Shown one piece after another: positions 49,173 to 59,652 of a stretch of DNA of 64,000 nucleotides. Source of the stretch: Sitta carolinensis (Eukaryota; Chordata; Aves; Passeriformes; Sittidae); contig JAVUNC010000019.1 in assembly GCA_032173965.1 (NCBI GenBank), positions 3,658,501 to 3,722,500 of the forward strand, written 5' to 3'. Both the position numbers and the translations under genes were made by a program. Each line of letters opens with the position of its first letter. The first letter of the stretch is position 1. Below the pieces are notes generated by a model that worked only from the letters and a program-made list of their open reading frames with translations, searched no databases and was not told the origin of the DNA.

Positions 49173-51110
49173 TGAGCTGGACTGAATAGCTTTTGCCAGA
49201 TGGATTAAATCTCATGAGAATTTCTTTGCTCCATTCATGGACAAGCAACCAACCATAATTTGCTAGAGTCTGTAATTGCATAGTTAAATTTTGGGTTTTG
49301 AAAAATATTCATGTTTGGGACTTGGACATTTTTCTTCTTCAGAGAATTATTTCAGTAAAATTCTGTTGCTCCAGAAAGCAAACTGGAAGGTGCAAAAACA
49401 TTGGGGAAGCAAACAAAATTAGCATTTCTATTGCAAATTTTGACTGTCCTCGTATAAAAATAAAACCTTTCCCAACAAGAAGAGGTTTTTTTATTCTTGT
49501 TTTGGATATTTTCAAAAGCAGATATATTACAGACAAAAGCACAAACAATAATCTACAGTAGATTTTTAGATATTCTTTTTTTTTTTCACTGCTAGTGCTT
49601 CATGTTAAAAGTGGGTCTTCCTTTATGTGCAGATTTTTTCAATGAAACCCAAGTTTTCAACAATTATTTTTGTTTAGGTGTGGTGACTCACTGTTCAGTG
49701 AGGTGAATTTGGTGCTTCCACCAAACTTTACTGAGGATAAGCACAATAAAACAATATATTGTGTTAGTCAGCACAGTCACTTGCTTCTATAATGGTTTTA
49801 AATAGTGATGAAGGTTTAGTCAGATGTGCATAAGACAGGCCAACAAAATAACCTGGGTTTTTTGAGCTGCCTCTGGTTTACCTTTCCAGAGGCAAAAAGA
49901 GAAGTTGCAATAATACTTGTGGTGTTTCACGGGATTTTTCTCACCATTTGGGATAAAACCCCCAGTGATAAGAAGCCAAGTGAGTGGTTTTCTCCTGGCC
50001 CTGTGTTCTCTGATTTGTCATGTGAAAAGTGATCCAGTAGTCTAAGAAATAACAGCCAGGAGTTTGCCCTCTCCAGATCATTGCTGCATGCTGAAAAAAA
50101 CCTGAGGTTGGTGGATGAGTTACTCATGGGAAGGGCAATTAGAGAAATAAATCTGATTGAAGACTTGCAAAACCTTGAATGTCTGTAAGAACAAGACTGG
50201 GACCCTCTAAACAGCCCATCCTAAATTCTCACAGTGACATCACTTTGAAAAAAACCATGGAAACCAGAATACATATATTTCAGATGGTTCAGATGTTTCC
50301 ACTGATTCAGAGAGAACTGAAATAAGCCTTTAAGATGCTATAAAAGGAGAAAGTATCAGAAGTTACTTGTTTATTACTTGCTAATAGTTTATTATTATTA
50401 TTATTACTGATTCCTCTCAGCCAAACATAATGTCTAAACCTGTATTTGTGTATCTGCAAATGGAATGGGATGAAGGCTCAGGCAAAATACTGCATTAATA
50501 GTGCTGAGTAGAAAAAGAAGAAGAGGTGCCTAAGGCTGAAAATCAGTAAGTAAAAATAGCTTAAGAAAATAAATTTTAATTTCAAGGAGGTCAAGCCTGG
50601 GGTATGGCAAAGAGCCTGAGATCTGATTGTTGGTCTGATGGTAAATGTTTTTGGGGGTGGGGACACAAAAGCAGATAATGTTTATGTGGCATATCTGACC
50701 CTCTATATGCCAGTCTCATTTTATTCCATGGAATATTCCTTTCCTCTAACATTTGTCTTATGAATTTAGATAGCAAACTTTTCAAAGTCCATGGCTACTT
50801 CTTCTGAAGTCTGTGTTTTTGCACTTGCAAGCATGCTGAGGGTCCTTAGAACTGATAAAATAATAGATGGTGTCATGAAGTGGAGTTAGTTTTTCAACAT
50901 ATCAGTTCAAGGCCTTCAAAGGCCTTGAAGAGTATGGAGATAATTTTTATGCCTTTTTTTTTTTTTTTCTTTTAGTCCATAACCTTCCATATCTCACTGG
51001 CAATATAACAGACAACCTAAGAAGCAGGTCATAGTGGAAAAGAGCAGAAAAAGCAGGGATTTATCAAAGTGCCATTTCAGACAACTCATGGAAATTATTC
51101 TTTTCACCCT
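49173..51110. other. Unique non-coding sequence
   Basis: No gene is supported. A 90-bp block at 49890-49979 is flanked by a decent acceptor (ACCTTTCCAG) and a donor (CAA then GTGAGT) and is open in one frame, but the evidence is thin. A palindrome lies at 50906-50929, a TTA run at about 50389-50407 and a T run at about 50955-50970. Confidence 0.5.
50906..50929. repeat. Near-perfect 24-bp palindrome
   Basis: The 11-bp arms TTCAAGGCCTT and AAGGCCTTGAA are separated by CA. It could form a tight hairpin or bind a dimeric factor, but its role is unknown. Confidence 0.85.
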
Positions 51111-51270
51111 TTACTCTGGGCATGTTCTATGCACTTTTTACATAAATCATTTCATTACTTGCATCACACCCTGCAGAATAAGAAGGAAAAGGAAACATCA
51201 TTTATTGCGGCAGTAGTCTCCAAAATTAAGAAACGTTTCTGTTTTCAGAGAAGTTCAGAGACAAGGTAGG
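51111..51270 (-). mobile_element. Possible MIR-type SINE relic
   Basis: The stretch reads like the reverse complement of a MIR: CTCTGGGCATGTTCTATGC, ACTTTTTACATAAATCATTT, CATTACTTGCATCACACCC, a damaged middle, then CAGAGAAGTTCAGAGACAAG. Phrase order matches, but the middle is diverged. Confidence 0.5.
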
Positions 51271-52507
51271 TGCCAGTTCTGTAAGTGCTCATTGACTTTC
51301 CTAGATGTTCTATCTCATTAATAGATCAAGACAATAGTTCTAAATTTAACTGATTGGGAAACAGGAAGAAAGTGGACTGAATGCATTGTATGAAGGGCTA
51401 TAATCTGCAAAGGCTACAAAAGGGCATTTTCTAGCGGAACATTTGCTGTTTTTAACAACTCTGCCTCTTTAGAATGCACAAAGAAGCAGATAACAAAGCC
51501 TGGAGGCTAAAAAATTCCCTTTTCCACTACTATATCACTGGCCAACACATGATGAAATTCAATTTGTACCCTAGACAGAGGAAAACAAAACCATTAAGAT
51601 GATGATAAAGCAACTGCCAAGGTACAACAGTTTGTGATATCAATGCTGGTTGTTACACCAAATCCAGAACATCACAGCCTTTCAGTTTCCATTTCTGCCC
51701 ATTAATTTAAATGATAAAGTCAGTGGTAATTGAATGCACTATTTAAAGTGAAACAATTACCAAAGAAAGCCCAAGAAACAACTTATTTTTTATGGGATTA
51801 AGCTGTTGACTGAAATATAGAAAGGGAAAAGTAAAAGTAGTGGTAAACCTGGCTGAAAAACTTGTTTACATCTCTGTAATTTCCTGTGTTTCATCTGGTT
51901 ATGAACTCCAGAGACTGAACTATTCCTTTGGGCTCCAACATGTTTCTAAGTTTTCCTCTGTTCCCAAATATTTTAATTTAATGGCTAGTGTAAGTTTTCT
52001 CAGCGCTTTTAGATTTAAAAGTACAAGTTTTACCATTTCTCTGTTAATTTTAGCACCTTAAACAAGAAATTAAGACACCGAGGATTCCTGGTTCCTTCCT
52101 AAGTGCCTGTATCCCATTCGTGTGGTTATGTGACAATCAGTGCTGCTGCAAATTTAATCCACAGCCAAGCAATAGCTTGCTTCTTCATGTGTAATTTATA
52201 TTATATAATTTCTATGTCCCCCAGCTCTTTCAGAGTGTCTTTGTCTCCAGTTTGTGGGAAGGTTTTTTATACAATCCTTCCTCTGGTGCTGGTGAGCTAT
52301 TCCTGTACTTTTTCACTAACTATGAGAAAAAGTGTCTGGTATCCCATAGTGAAGGGGAGACTGTCTCAGTCCTGAGAGCATTTAGGTATAAACTAAATAC
52401 CTAAGCACCCAGCCAGAGGTGAGCTTTCAAAGGATGAAGGATTGAATTATATACTCTGTGTCACAAAAAGAGTAATCAAGAGGGCCTGTCTACTCAATCT
52501 GTTGGTC
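51271..52507. other. Unique non-coding sequence
   Basis: No gene or recognised repeat is visible. Open frames reach 90 codons at most. Confidence 0.5.
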
Positions 52508-52550
52508 TTTCCTTCCTGCCTGCCTTCCTGTCTTCCTGCCTTCCTGCCTC
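52508..52550. repeat. (CCTT/CCTG)n pyrimidine-rich microsatellite
   Basis: CTTTCCTTCCTGCCTGCC and its continuation form an interrupted tetranucleotide run on a CCTT/CCTG theme. Confidence 0.85.
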
Positions 52551-53085
52551 ATTTCTGTGTCTTGTTCTCACTCTCCTTCTCTTCCTGAATTCGAAAATTA
52601 ATTTCATCTAATATTTTCTTGTCAACTTATTCAGTACATTAGGCTGCTTCATGTGCTGGTTTTTGATTGTATTATGGCTCCATCGTGAGAATAAATTAAT
52701 CTGACATTAAAGAAAAGCCTTCAGCACACAGGGAATCTGTGCAGTGCCCCTTTTCTGTGTGCTGTGCTGCTTTCACACTCACTGAATACAGCTAACTACA
52801 TTTGCCTTCTTCTGTTACAAGGCAATGGCAAAAGTAGAATGTTCTTCATAAGAAGAACTGGCAGCACTCTCCCTTGATTTTGAGTGTCTTCAGTCTGTTG
52901 TTTTGGTACAAATAATTTTTGGGATTGTTACTCTCAAACATCTCTTTTAGTATGCCAGGTGTGAGAGCACATATTGTAACCATATTTGCATGTGACAGAA
53001 TGTGTCTTAGTGGACCAAAGATTGCTTCCAAATCTTTCCTGCAATTGAATTCTCCCTGAGGCCCTCCTACTCAAATTTAACAATT

Positions 53086-53088
<3 letters not shown>
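52551..53088. other. Unique non-coding sequence
   Basis: I see nothing beyond A/T-rich unique sequence between two simple repeats. Confidence 0.5.

Positions 53089-53140
<52 letters not shown>
53089..53140. repeat. Poly-T tract, 52 bases
   Basis: Fifty-two consecutive T bases make the longest homopolymer in the window. If it were the tail of a minus-strand retrocopy, the body should lie to the right. The sequence there shows no polyadenylation signal near the tract and no recognisable gene, so I call it a simple repeat. Length in a consensus assembly is unreliable for such tracts. Confidence 0.9.
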
Positions 53141-53148
<8 letters not shown>

Positions 53149-56100
53149 CACAGCTGTTGAACATTGGGAAATTCCTTCAGTTCTGTGGGTGCTGTGCAAT
53201 TCAGGTCACTTATTTTTAAAATAGTAACATGAATTTGTGACACTAAATATTAAGCATCGAGCTTCAAAACTTATATCTTTATATGAGGGAAATCACAAAC
53301 TGCTTGTTGCTGTCACTAAAATGTGAGGCAGCATTTGCACAAAGCCAAGCACTTAGTGAATCCCTGGGCAGGCAGTGTGAAGTACAGTGTGTGGAATGCC
53401 AGCCCCTACCAAGCTCAACCTGGAATTAAGGTCAGCTTGAGAACTAGGTATTAAACAAAGAATGCAGATGCTCTAAATGGAAAGTTTACAGTTTTAGCAG
53501 ACTGCACTCAAGATCCTGGAGATTTTTAGTTCACCTATTGACTTAAGCATTACAAATCTCCACAGTCCCCACATCCTTTTTCAAAGAAGCATCTGTTTCT
53601 CATGGTGCATTGAGGTATTAACCATTTCAGGCACCAGGTGGTTTTTATGATCAGATTTAATGCCTGACCCTACAGCCCTTACTTGAAGACTATTATACTG
53701 TGCAAAGTAGCTTTAATAACAACGAGAGGGAGAGGAGGGAAATGGCTTGTTTATTGTCCATCCACATCTTTGATATCATATGGAGTTGATTAGATATAAA
53801 ACCTGTAGCTTGTTTGCCTCAACCCCAATCAGCTTTTTCATACCCAGCTTGAGATGTGAAGGTCTGTCTGAGTTTCTGTCTGCCATGCAGAGCTGCAGAA
53901 GCTCAAAGAGCAAGGTCTGGAGGTTCACCTGCAGAGCCCATGGCAGGATGTGAGCAGCCTTGCTGTGACACCCACCGTGGTTGCCATGAATTATGGTACC
54001 ACCTCCAGAAACTGCTGCTGCTCAGGAGGAGAGCAGGGCTATGAGGAGCTGTGTGCCAGCAGCTCCTCTGACCTCTGACAGCTGGCTCCAGAGAAACTTT
54101 TGGTTTCTATGACCTCCCCTGAAACCCTTCTGGGTGAGGCCTCGCTCAGCTTGTCCAGTTGCTGGTAACCTGCCCTCTGTCACTTCAGTGTTTCAGCTTT
54201 CCCAAGGGAGGATGGATTTATAAATCACTCAAAACTCAAAGAAAATGCCCTTTCTCTGTAGGTGAGGAGCAGAGGATGGATCTTGCACCCTGGACAACAG
54301 AATCCTAGTGCTTGATGCACCACCACAAGACTTTGGGATGTATGGTGGCAAGGCAATGCCCCAAGAGTGCAATGAAGTGTTTGAATTCTGGCTTATGCAT
54401 TCTGAATCGTTCTCTTTGTCTTCTAGAAGTTCCTTAGATTTGAATGGAAATTATGGAGTCATATTTTCCATGGGTATCCTTTGAGAATTGTGGGTTTTTT
54501 TGTTTTTCTTTAGGAGTCATATATCCACTCCTAATTCAATTCTGTAGGCTCAGCAGGGACTGCAGTTTTATCAACATAGATTATCTTCCTAAAAAGAGGC
54601 AGGGCCTTGGTGAGACAAGCAGGGGAAGCCTGTCTCTGTAATGATTGTGCTTTGGATAATAAAGAGGAATTATATCCCAAATGATAGCTATCAGCCTGGC
54701 AATATTCAAACCCACTGGAAATGAATGGACAAATTAGAACAAAATGGTTATTTTCCTTTTCAGTTATTTATCTAAAGGCTTTTCATGGTACATGATACAA
54801 CAGTTCAGTGAAAGTTCAGTTTTCAACCCACAGCATTTGTTGTACTTCTAAAACTGAAGAGATGAATGGTATTTTTCTCCTGACCAGTACAGCATTTTCT
54901 CCTGCTTGGGCAGGGCCCAAGTGCTGGCAGTGAATAGATGAGTCCTTGTCCCTGCTCTGTGCCCAAAGCAGGTGAAGTACACTGGGGTAGGGAGGTAAGA
55001 AACTTGTGGAAGCCAAGAGTTTAAATCAATCAGTTGTGCTTCAGTCTGCAACAGAGGACTTCACCTTCTCTACCTTATTCCTTTTTTAACTTGCAGTGTC
55101 CCTTTAATCTGAAAAACAGAAAGTGGAAGGTGATTTACAAAAGTTATTCTTGCTGCCTAGGAAGAATGTCAAGGGCTCTGCTGCTCTTAGTGCATGAAAT
55201 CTACTTGAAGCAGCTTTGTCGTGTGAAAGTGTGTTCCCCTCAGAGGGGAAATAGTTGTATTTTCTAGGAAAGAGATTGTATCCTAATGATGTTTAGAGAA
55301 AGAAAGGAAACTGGCAAAAACAAAATATAGCCCAAGAGTAAATGACAGGCCTTGTGGTTTTGTTACAGTAGTTCCTTGTTAAACTAAGTTCTTCCAGAAA
55401 ATTATGTTTTGTTGGGGATTGTGAAATGTCTGAGTTAATGAGAAACAAGCCCACTGCCAGGGACCCTGCACAGACACTAAGCAGGGAACAATGCCTTCCA
55501 CCACCACCTCCAATGCAGGCACTCCAAGGAGGCCAAGGGAGATCCTCTTGAAAACCAGGATATGATGGAGCAGTGGGAGAACACTACAGGCAATATAACT
55601 GTGTTTAGTTTAGTGTCTTTTGTTTTTCCTTTTAGGTCTGTATTTTTATACTTGGTTCACGGGATGGAAACATCTGTTAGTTTGGGGGGAAAGCAATAAG
55701 ATTTCTTAAATAGTTATGGAATTTTCAGAAATTCTGTAGTCCATGTCTGACAAGCTGACCTATAGTAGAATATATGTCATTATTTGTTTCTATGAAACTC
55801 ACAAAGCATATAATAATTACAGAGGAAGGAAAATAACAGAAATGACAGATAGGAAGGAACACCAAATATCATAATGTTTGGGTTACTAAGCCATACCAAA
55901 ATTAAGATCAAGACCAAACTGAATTTCAACTGTAGAGACAAAATATAAAGCATTAGGAGAAATTGGTAAAGCAGACACAGGAAGTAAAAATGGGCATCTG
56001 AAAGACCTTGACATTCAGAGTCAGAAAACAAATCCCTGATCTAAACATTGGAAAGAAACAAAAAGTACTAAGGAGGAGACAACATGGCACGAGTATGCAT
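53141..56100. other. Unique non-coding sequence
   Basis: No gene is visible. A GC-richer patch at about 53850-54130 carries short open frames only. Confidence 0.5.
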
Positions 56101-59069
56101 GCAGTAGGTAGCATAAAAAAATAGCTTGGATTCCAAAAATGCTCATGCTAAAAAGTAGCTGATAATGTGTCATGCATCTAGAAAATAGTTAAAAACAAAG
56201 AACATAGTTTATAACCGTAAGTATAATAAAAAGGAGCTGTGACTACAAATTTCAATGATTTTTTCTTGTCACAAATCATATAAAACCTATTCATGAGGTG
56301 ATATCTTCTCTTTTTCAGCACAAGTGTGAAGATCTGCTTGTATATCTAAAAAATTAATTGGCATTAATTATTCTCTATTGTGGAAATGGGAACTTCAGTA
56401 AATTTTGCATCCTTAAAAATTTAGTATAGAGGAAAATCATAATGAGTATACTACCAATGTCTTTTTTTATATAACAGTATTGTAATAAACATCAGGATAT
56501 AAGCCCACAATATAAACAGAAAATATAATTTATGTTGACATATAGTAAATCTATATATTAGTACTTAAGGAGTGTAACATTTAATACAAATAATGACATT
56601 TTTAATGCAATAGGAGGTTGGCCCACAGAATTGTTTGCAACCCCCTCGATTTTGCTTATTACTAGATGCTAATTTATTTATGTGCCAACAGCGACAGCCA
56701 CTGCAAATCAAAGTCTCACTTTCCAAGCTGTGACAGTCCTTGATTTGGGCTGCTGGGAGGGACAGGTTTCCTGCAGCCTGGGGAAATGCCACCGTGTGTC
56801 AGCAGCCTCAGCCACTCGCTACCCGAGTAAAATTCAAATTACAACAGCTTAGTGCTGAGGCTGAACCTGCTGTGGGGTCACAATCCCAGCCAGGATTTTG
56901 GGAGTGCACGAGGAGTGCTCCAGCCCTGCTGTGTGACACGATGCAGAGGGCTCATGGAGCACAGCAGGTTTTTATGGCTCCCTGGAAGCACCATGTGGGA
57001 AAAGGTGGTTCCCAGTGACCTTTCTGAAGTTATTGACCACTGGGATTTGCCAGCTGCTCTTTCCTCTTGGATTCAGGGGCTATAATTACGAGGGGCTGTA
57101 AAAGATGCACCAGGAGAGCAGCAGAAGTTCAGATGGGAGTCTCAAGAGAGCTGTCCCAGGAGAAGAACACTGCTCAGGGCAATAGAGTACTGCATTTTAA
57201 TTTATACACTAGAGAGTTAGTAGAAATACAATGAGAAGGATGACAAACCATATCAATTTTATAGGTTTAGGAGGTGTGAAGACTTCAGCAGAGCATCCAT
57301 ATATTTCTTGGGTTTATCACACTTTTTCTCGCTCTTTGATGTTTATTATACACACATGCTCAGGAATTCAGAGCATCAAACAAACACGTCTTTCTCAGAT
57401 CCTTAGCAAAAATGGTTTTCAAAATTCCTTCAGTACTTCTATTGTATATTTGTGAGGAAAATAAAATAAAGAACATGTTTTGGGTTTATGGCTGTTTGTG
57501 GCTTTCTGGGACTATAGAATTGTAATATAGAGGCATTGCTAGAAAAGGACAAAGGACCCTTGTGCAGAATCTGCCTTTATTTTGCTCAGTTAAACTTTCC
57601 CAATCGATACCTTGCTTTCCTTAGCATCAAAATTCATTGATTTACAGAGACAACAATCCCTTTCAATGCTTTCTTAAATCTCCTATCATGACTAGGAGTT
57701 CATGAGGCAATCAGTTGTGGTTGTTTGTGTCAGACAATCTTTCTGTCCACCATTATAGGTGCAGATTATTTTACCTCAAATAGCTCGTGTCCAACCTCTA
57801 TAAAATGCAGAAAACTTTTCAACTCTTGTTGAATAAGATGTGTGTTTGTTAAGTGTTTGATGATTTTTTATATTTCTTGGGAACCCTGACCATTTTAATA
57901 AGCTACAAAGTGGTGAAGATTTGTATGTTGCCCAAAGCCAAGCTGTTTCATTTAAGGTTTTCCTATAGCTTATGCACAGATTTGAAATATGTTCTGGGTT
58001 ATTTGTTGTTGTTGGGCTTGGGGTTTTTTTTCCACTTCTGGCTCCACTCCTTTTAAAGCTTAGTGCTAAAGTTTCCCCAGGCAGCATTTTCCAAAACAGC
58101 TCAATTTGTTGGTGTCATAGGCTTGCTCAGCACACACAAGACACATTATTCCTTATTTATTTTGAGTTCCAGTATAAACACATTTGCAGCATTAGGACCA
58201 GCTCCCTTCTACATGCTTGTGATTTTTGCTTGGTGGGTGCCAAGCTGCTTCTGTAAACCTAAGGGTGTAGCCAGAATCCACTTTGGGTGGCTTTAGAAAC
58301 CCAGCCTGTCATTCACCTTATGTCTAGCAATATTAGGTAATACAATTCATGTTTCCAGCAGAAGATTTTACATATTCTCACATACTTTCACATCAGCTGA
58401 AACAGGGAAATGAAAAATGGTCCTGGAGTAATTTACAAAGAGATGCTCGAGTTGCAAACAGCATGGGAGGTCATTAATTCTGTTATTAACACTGGGACAT
58501 GAATCCAGGCAGAGGACAGGGCAGAAGAAGCTACTGCAGACACCAAAAGCACAGACATCCTGCCTGCTACCTTCTTGTGTACATCCACCTCTTCTCCATG
58601 TCTGGCTGTAACACCACCACAGCAGGCAAGATCATTGTTGTGCTAACCATGATCTGCACACCAGTTTACAAGGAAAGCTGGTATTTTGGGGACTTCTTTG
58701 TGTGTGTATTGGAGGGGAAATAGGTAAAGAAGATTGCTTGTGTGATGCAGTGTCCATTGATTGAGAGATTGGATGTTTGCTCATTCAAAATGCTTGCCAT
58801 CAGCACTGCATAATGTAGCCCACTGTCTGTGCTATGGCTATTAAAGCCACTCAGGATAAAAAACCAAAGAGGTTTTCTAAGGTGAGAAAATTGCTCAGTT
58901 TTGTATTTGACTTTGTAGGACACTACTGCACACTTAAAGGTTTCCTTCTTTATATCTTTCTTGAGACAGAGGTCCAAGGAGGCACACAGGCTTTGGAATA
59001 GTTCAGCAGGTGTTTTCTACACTTAGGTAGTAGAGTAATAGTGGATTAGAAAGACACTTAATACGTGTT
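56101..59069. other. Unique non-coding sequence
   Basis: No gene is visible. A/T-rich sequence (56100-56630) is followed by a GC-richer patch (56730-57080) with overlapping open frames, then by ordinary unique sequence. No repeat family was recognised. Confidence 0.5.
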
Positions 59070-59140
59070 CAGGCCAGAATTTCAGCTGGCACAAAGAGAT
59101 ATATTTCCACTGAAGTCAAAATCTGGACTTACACTATCTA
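59070..59140. repeat. Ancient amniote palindromic repeat relic
   Basis: The phrases CAGGCCAGAATTTCAGCTGG and TTTCCACTGAAGTCAAAATC recall an old amniote repeat whose familiar form includes 'cagctggtgtaaat' and 'ccactgaagtcaatgg'. I cannot name the family, and the fragment is short. Confidence 0.4.
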
Positions 59141-59485
59141 AGCACTTGAAATCTTCAAGACTTGGCTGCAGATCTTGAGAACAAGCTTTGTTGCAAGACT
59201 TTCAGCATTGAATGCTTGCACTTGGACCACAAAAATATCCTTTCGTACAGTATTTTGGCACTTCACCTTCTGGTTTGGGCCAGAATCGAGATGTACATGA
59301 ACATGGAAAATAAATTTTAAAGCAATGGAAATGTTCAAATGGAAACTTCAGATGGGTCTGTGCTAATGTTTAGTTTGAGGGAAAACTCCTGATCATAGTT
59401 ATTTTTACGTGTACCGTTTCATTCATCTGTCTTTCAGTAGTGGTCATTTTGAAATGAACTGAGTTTGAAACTCCCAGGAGGGAAA
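59141..59485. other. Unique non-coding sequence
   Basis: There is nothing to annotate between two repeat relics. A 66-codon open frame on the minus strand (59138-59338) is not supported. Confidence 0.5.
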
Positions 59486-59574
59486 AGATAATCTTGCGGT
59501 TAATGCACAGAACTAGGAGTCAGGAGTTCTGGCTTTTTATACATCTAGAGTGATTTTAGGCAGTTCACTTAAGC
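59486..59574 (+). mobile_element. MIR-like or tRNA-derived SINE relic
   Basis: CTTGCGGTTAATGCACAGAA, CTAGGAGTCAGGAGTTCTGG and GATTTTAGGCAGTTCACTTA follow the tRNA-derived and early core part of MIR-type SINEs (TGGTTAAG, GGAGTCAGG, CTTGGGCAAGTCACTTAA). It is short and diverged. Confidence 0.55.
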
Positions 59575-59652
59575 CCTGATTCAGCAAAGTATGTAAGCAC
59601 GGGAGTGACTTTAAGTACGTGAGTGGCCTTGTTAAATCCAGTCGTGCATTTA
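59575..59652 (+). repeat. Second ancient amniote repeat relic
   Basis: CTGATTCAGCAAAGTATGTA, AGCACGGGAGTGACTTTAAG and TACGTGAGTGGCC match a remembered amniote repeat of the 'gattcagcaaagcacttaagcacgtg' type, one arm of a long palindrome. The complementary arm is not visible. The family name is not assigned. Confidence 0.5.

Noticed and set aside
53089..53140. T52 tract as the tail of a minus-strand retrocopy
   Set aside because: The sequence to its right shows no polyadenylation signal near the tract and no recognisable transcript.
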